Assembly (NCBI GenBank): GCA_039714535.1
Contig: JBDLJC010000065.1
Span: 1-15,998, forward strand
Reading direction: 5' to 3'
Source of the DNA: JAGXFP01 sp039714535
GTDB taxonomy: Bacteria > Desulfobacterota > Desulfobulbia > Desulfobulbales > JAGXFP01
Length of the DNA stretch: 15,998 nt
Shown here in pieces: positions 14,371 to 15,998 of this stretch. The position numbers were made by a program, and so were the translations under genes. The notes beneath the pieces were generated by a model. That model ran no database searches and was not told the origin of the DNA. It worked only from the letters and a program-made list of their open reading frames with translations. Numbering within the stretch: position 1 is the stretch's first letter; each line of letters begins with the position of its first letter.

Positions 14371-15630
14371 TTATTCCATCTCAGCAATTAGTTGTTCTAT
14401 TTCATCTCTAAAAGGCATATTTGCGTTTATTTTTTTATTTAACTCTGGAGAATCTGATTTTATGTACTTCAATAGTATTGATTTTGAATTTCTATCATTA
14501 ATGGAAATAATTGATCGTATAGCAGACAATTTATCGCCAATATATTTATTCGGAGTGTAAAGCAATTGTTCTAATTGCGGCAAAGAGGCAGAACCAACAG
14601 ATGAAAACAAATACAGGGCTTGGTGTCTGGCGGGTCTATAAGAATTGATATCTGTATAGTAGACACTCCCTTTTTCTCCAAAAACAACATCAAATACTTC
14701 TTGTAAGTACTGAACTTTTTTGTATGTTTTTATTAATTTTATGCAATCTGTTATTTGAGATGGATTCGAACTTTGCATACAATTATCTAAACCTTGGCCA
14801 ACCAGTTCCGGATATTTAAAAACAATATCTTTTTCGTTCATGAAATAATGGCTATAAAATTCTGTAAGCAGAGGAACTGCGAATTCAGGGAGGAAAGCAA
14901 CTTCATCCTTTAAAAACACATAAATTTCGCTTTTAATTATTGGAATTTCACTTACTGCATATTCTCTTATTAATTTTTCTTTTTCTTCACGAGAAGTTTT
15001 AGAAGATCGCAACTGATTACCAATAGGTTTATATTTTATTTTAGCAAGAATCTTTCTCGCTATTCTCGACGGATTACCGATTAACATTTCATCATTTTCA
15101 GCCCAGATGCGTTTTCTTTTTGACTTTGCAATGCTTTCCAATATACCAATGCTTTGGGGATCATCGTAATCGGCTAAATTATGGGCCAAAGCCTGCTTAA
15201 CCCGGTCGCTGTCAGTATCAGCATAGCTGTGCAATAGAGCTTTTTTATCCTTTGCATTCTTTAGGGCTTTTTTGAAATCGTTATACAGATAAAGGTCTTC
15301 CACTCTCTCTTGAATAATTTCTGCACGCTTTGAAATTTTAGGATCTTTGTGTTGTCTCCACCTTTCAAGTGCTTTAAGAAACTCAGGTTCGTTAGCAAAT
15401 CTCAACTGGTGCCAGATGGTCTCAATATTATATTTGATTACGAGATCATCATTATCATCCAGGTGTTGGAGGAGATAATCTCTTTTGTTTTTTGCTGTTT
15501 CATGCCCCTTTTTGTAGTCCTGCAATTTCTTTAATTGCTCTTTATCTACTCCATTATTCCTTGTGAGGCCGGATACCGGGATCAGGAATACAAAAAGCAC
15601 CAGCAACAGGCAAATCTTATTCAACTTCAT
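14371..15630 (-). CDS. Exported helical-repeat protein of unknown function
   Basis: A 419-aa protein with a signal peptide (MKLNKICLLLVLFVFLIPVSG, about 1-21). The mature part is almost all helical, with short charged helices in repeated pairs (for example LLHSYADTDSDRVKQALAHNL and DDPQSIGILESIAKS, then LLKYIKSDSPELNKKI), which recalls HEAT or TPR-type scaffolds, though no regular motif can be aligned by eye. Few cysteines are present and no catalytic motif is visible. A very strong GAGGAGGT ribosome site lies inside the end of the preceding partial gene, whose stop overlaps the ATG by one base. The gene is markedly more AT-rich than the core block, suggesting acquisition. It probably works in the periplasm with its neighbours; function unknown. 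Confidence 0.8.
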   Translation of the reverse strand: MKLNKICLLLVLFVFLIPVSGLTRNNGVDKEQLKKLQDYKKGHETAKNKRDYLLQHLDDNDDLVIKYNIETIWHQLRFANEPEFLKALERWRQHKDPKISKRAEIIQERVEDLYLYNDFKKALKNAKDKKALLHSYADTDSDRVKQALAHNLADYDDPQSIGILESIAKSKRKRIWAENDEMLIGNPSRIARKILAKIKYKPIGNQLRSSKTSREEKEKLIREYAVSEIPIIKSEIYVFLKDEVAFLPEFAVPLLTEFYSHYFMNEKDIVFKYPELVGQGLDNCMQSSNPSQITDCIKLIKTYKKVQYLQEVFDVVFGEKGSVYYTDINSYRPARHQALYLFSSVGSASLPQLEQLLYTPNKYIGDKLSAIRSIISINDRNSKSILLKYIKSDSPELNKKINANMPFRDEIEQLIAEME

Positions 15631-15844
15631 TAAGGCACCTCCTCATAGGTGGTTGTACTCGTATCAAGTCTTATAACTTCAGGATCAGGATCACTCTTGG
15701 GTTTTACCTCAAACACCAGCGTCCCTTTGGTTTCGAATGCATTGGTGGTCTGCGGGTCCATATCCCACTTGTTAAGCACCCTGTCACGGACCATTTCACC
15801 GATAGACTCGATGATTAATTTGTATTGGATCACATCAAAGCTGG
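15630..15844 (-). CDS. 3' exon of an unrecognised gene interrupted by a group II intron
   Basis: From the predicted intron end the frame reads SFDVIQYKLIIESIGEMV and runs 70 residues to EVP and a TAA that overlaps the ATG of the 419-aa gene by one base. A GTG at 15833 could start a 67-aa protein, but it has no ribosome site, and the frame stays open across the boundary into the exon start, so I read it as the C-terminal part of a longer gene whose 5' exon lies beyond the window. The mature sequence has beta-strand-like stretches (GTLVFEVKPKSDPDPEVIRL). Function unknown. If the intron splices, this gene and the downstream helical protein form an operon. Confidence 0.6.
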
Positions 15845-15875
15845 GTAGAGTAGAGCACTGATTCAGATAGTTGTT

Positions 15876-15912
15876 TTCGGCCCTTGCAATAACGCCTCGC
15901 CGCTCGCGGCTA
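15876..15912. repeat. REP-like palindrome inside domain VI
   Basis: Contains GCCGC-TC-GCGGC (15899-15910) preceded by TTCGGCCC and CCTCGCC. Order and wording resemble the GC-rich element at 2746-2794 (TTCGGGCC, then TCTCGCC and GCCGC-AA-GCGGC). It lies in the distal part of the intron's domain VI and looks like an insertion there. Confidence 0.4.
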
Positions 15913-15955
15913 CTACGTGTTCCAAAGTTCTACCTTTCCTCAATGCTCCCTCATC

Positions 15956-15989
15956 AAACCGTGCATACGGTTTTCCCGTACACGGCTTT
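15956..15989 (-). ncRNA. Group II intron domain V
   Basis: Exactly 34 nt on the minus strand: AAAGCCGUGUACGG, a GAAA tetraloop, and ACCGUAUGCACGGUUU. It has the conserved AGC catalytic triad near the 5' strand, a two-base bulge in the 3' strand and pairing AAGCCGUG/CACGGUUU. This is the most conserved part of group II ribozymes and is the main evidence for the intron. Confidence 0.85.
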
Positions 15990-15998
15990 CCGATGTCC

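Larger units (their letters stand above)
15845..15998 (-). mobile_element. Group II intron, 3' end (domains V and VI)
   Basis: Reading the minus strand, the window edge holds a domain V hairpin, a joining segment and an enlarged domain VI that ends CTACTCTAC at 15845, the usual pyrimidine-rich 3' terminus ending in AY. The outer domain VI stem is formed by GGAGCA and TGCTCT. The intron-encoded reverse transcriptase, if any, would lie upstream and is outside the window. A palindrome at 15876-15912 lengthens domain VI well beyond the usual 40 or so nt. The 3' splice site is assigned from the terminal motif and could be off by a base or two. Confidence 0.75.

Noticed and set aside
15649..15861. 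70-aa plus-strand open frame opposite the 3' exon
   Set aside because: It is antisense to a frame with better context (coupled stop and a strong ribosome site for the next gene) and has no ribosome site.
15866..15997. Minus-strand open frame reading DIGKPCTGKPYARFDEG in the intron
   Set aside because: It coincides with domain V and VI of the group II intron; such frames are common spurious calls on ribozyme sequence.

Overview
The window looks like a piece of a Gram-negative chromosome in which a conserved, GC-rich housekeeping block is flanked on both sides by AT-richer accessory DNA. The housekeeping block is tilS, galU, priA, def, fmt, a VTT-family membrane protein, larC and pgpA. Its protein style and the mix of larC and pgpA behind def-fmt would suit a deltaproteobacterium such as the Desulfobulbales, but this is an impression from the sequence and not a database result.

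Left region (1-2260): three minus-strand genes. These are a TetR-type repressor with a palindromic operator in its own promoter, an exported acetolactate-decarboxylase-like protein, and a Crp/Fnr-type regulator. A gene-poor stretch (2261-2876) follows. It holds a REP-like GC-rich palindrome and an orphaned tRNA terminator.

Island (2877-4451): an intact minus-strand tRNA-Arg(CCG) at 4406-4482 is preceded by a perfect 47-bp direct repeat of its 3' half at 2877-2923. Each copy has its own rho-independent terminator about 10 nt beyond the tRNA 3' end. This is the signature of a tRNA-targeted integrated element of 1528 bp. The element has no integrase. It carries one plus-strand gene (232 aa, unrecognised, with an Rx4H motif like that of HEPN proteins), three tandem 12-bp repeats, a 20-bp inverted repeat built from GTATAC units, related ATACGT repeats near the other end, and a tRNA-anticodon-arm-like segment. 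It is the best candidate here for an undescribed system: a minimal single-cargo island that would need a recombinase in trans.

Core (4406-13417): tRNA-Arg and tilS read leftwards; galU, priA, def, fmt, VTT protein, larC and pgpA read rightwards. The last five overlap by 1-4 bases at every junction and look like one translationally coupled operon. They combine N-terminal formyl-methionine handling, a membrane protein, nickel-pincer cofactor assembly and phosphatidylglycerol synthesis.

Right region (13418-15998): a small exported coiled-coil protein, a 138-bp palindromic MITE/REP-like element, then a minus-strand AT-rich gene cluster. The cluster contains a truncated exported small protein whose last codons come from the palindromic element, a 419-aa exported helical protein, and the 3' part of an unrecognised gene. 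That gene is interrupted by a group II intron, whose catalytic domain V (34 nt) and 3' end are visible at the window edge. A palindrome resembling the one beside the tRNA island sits inside the intron's domain VI.
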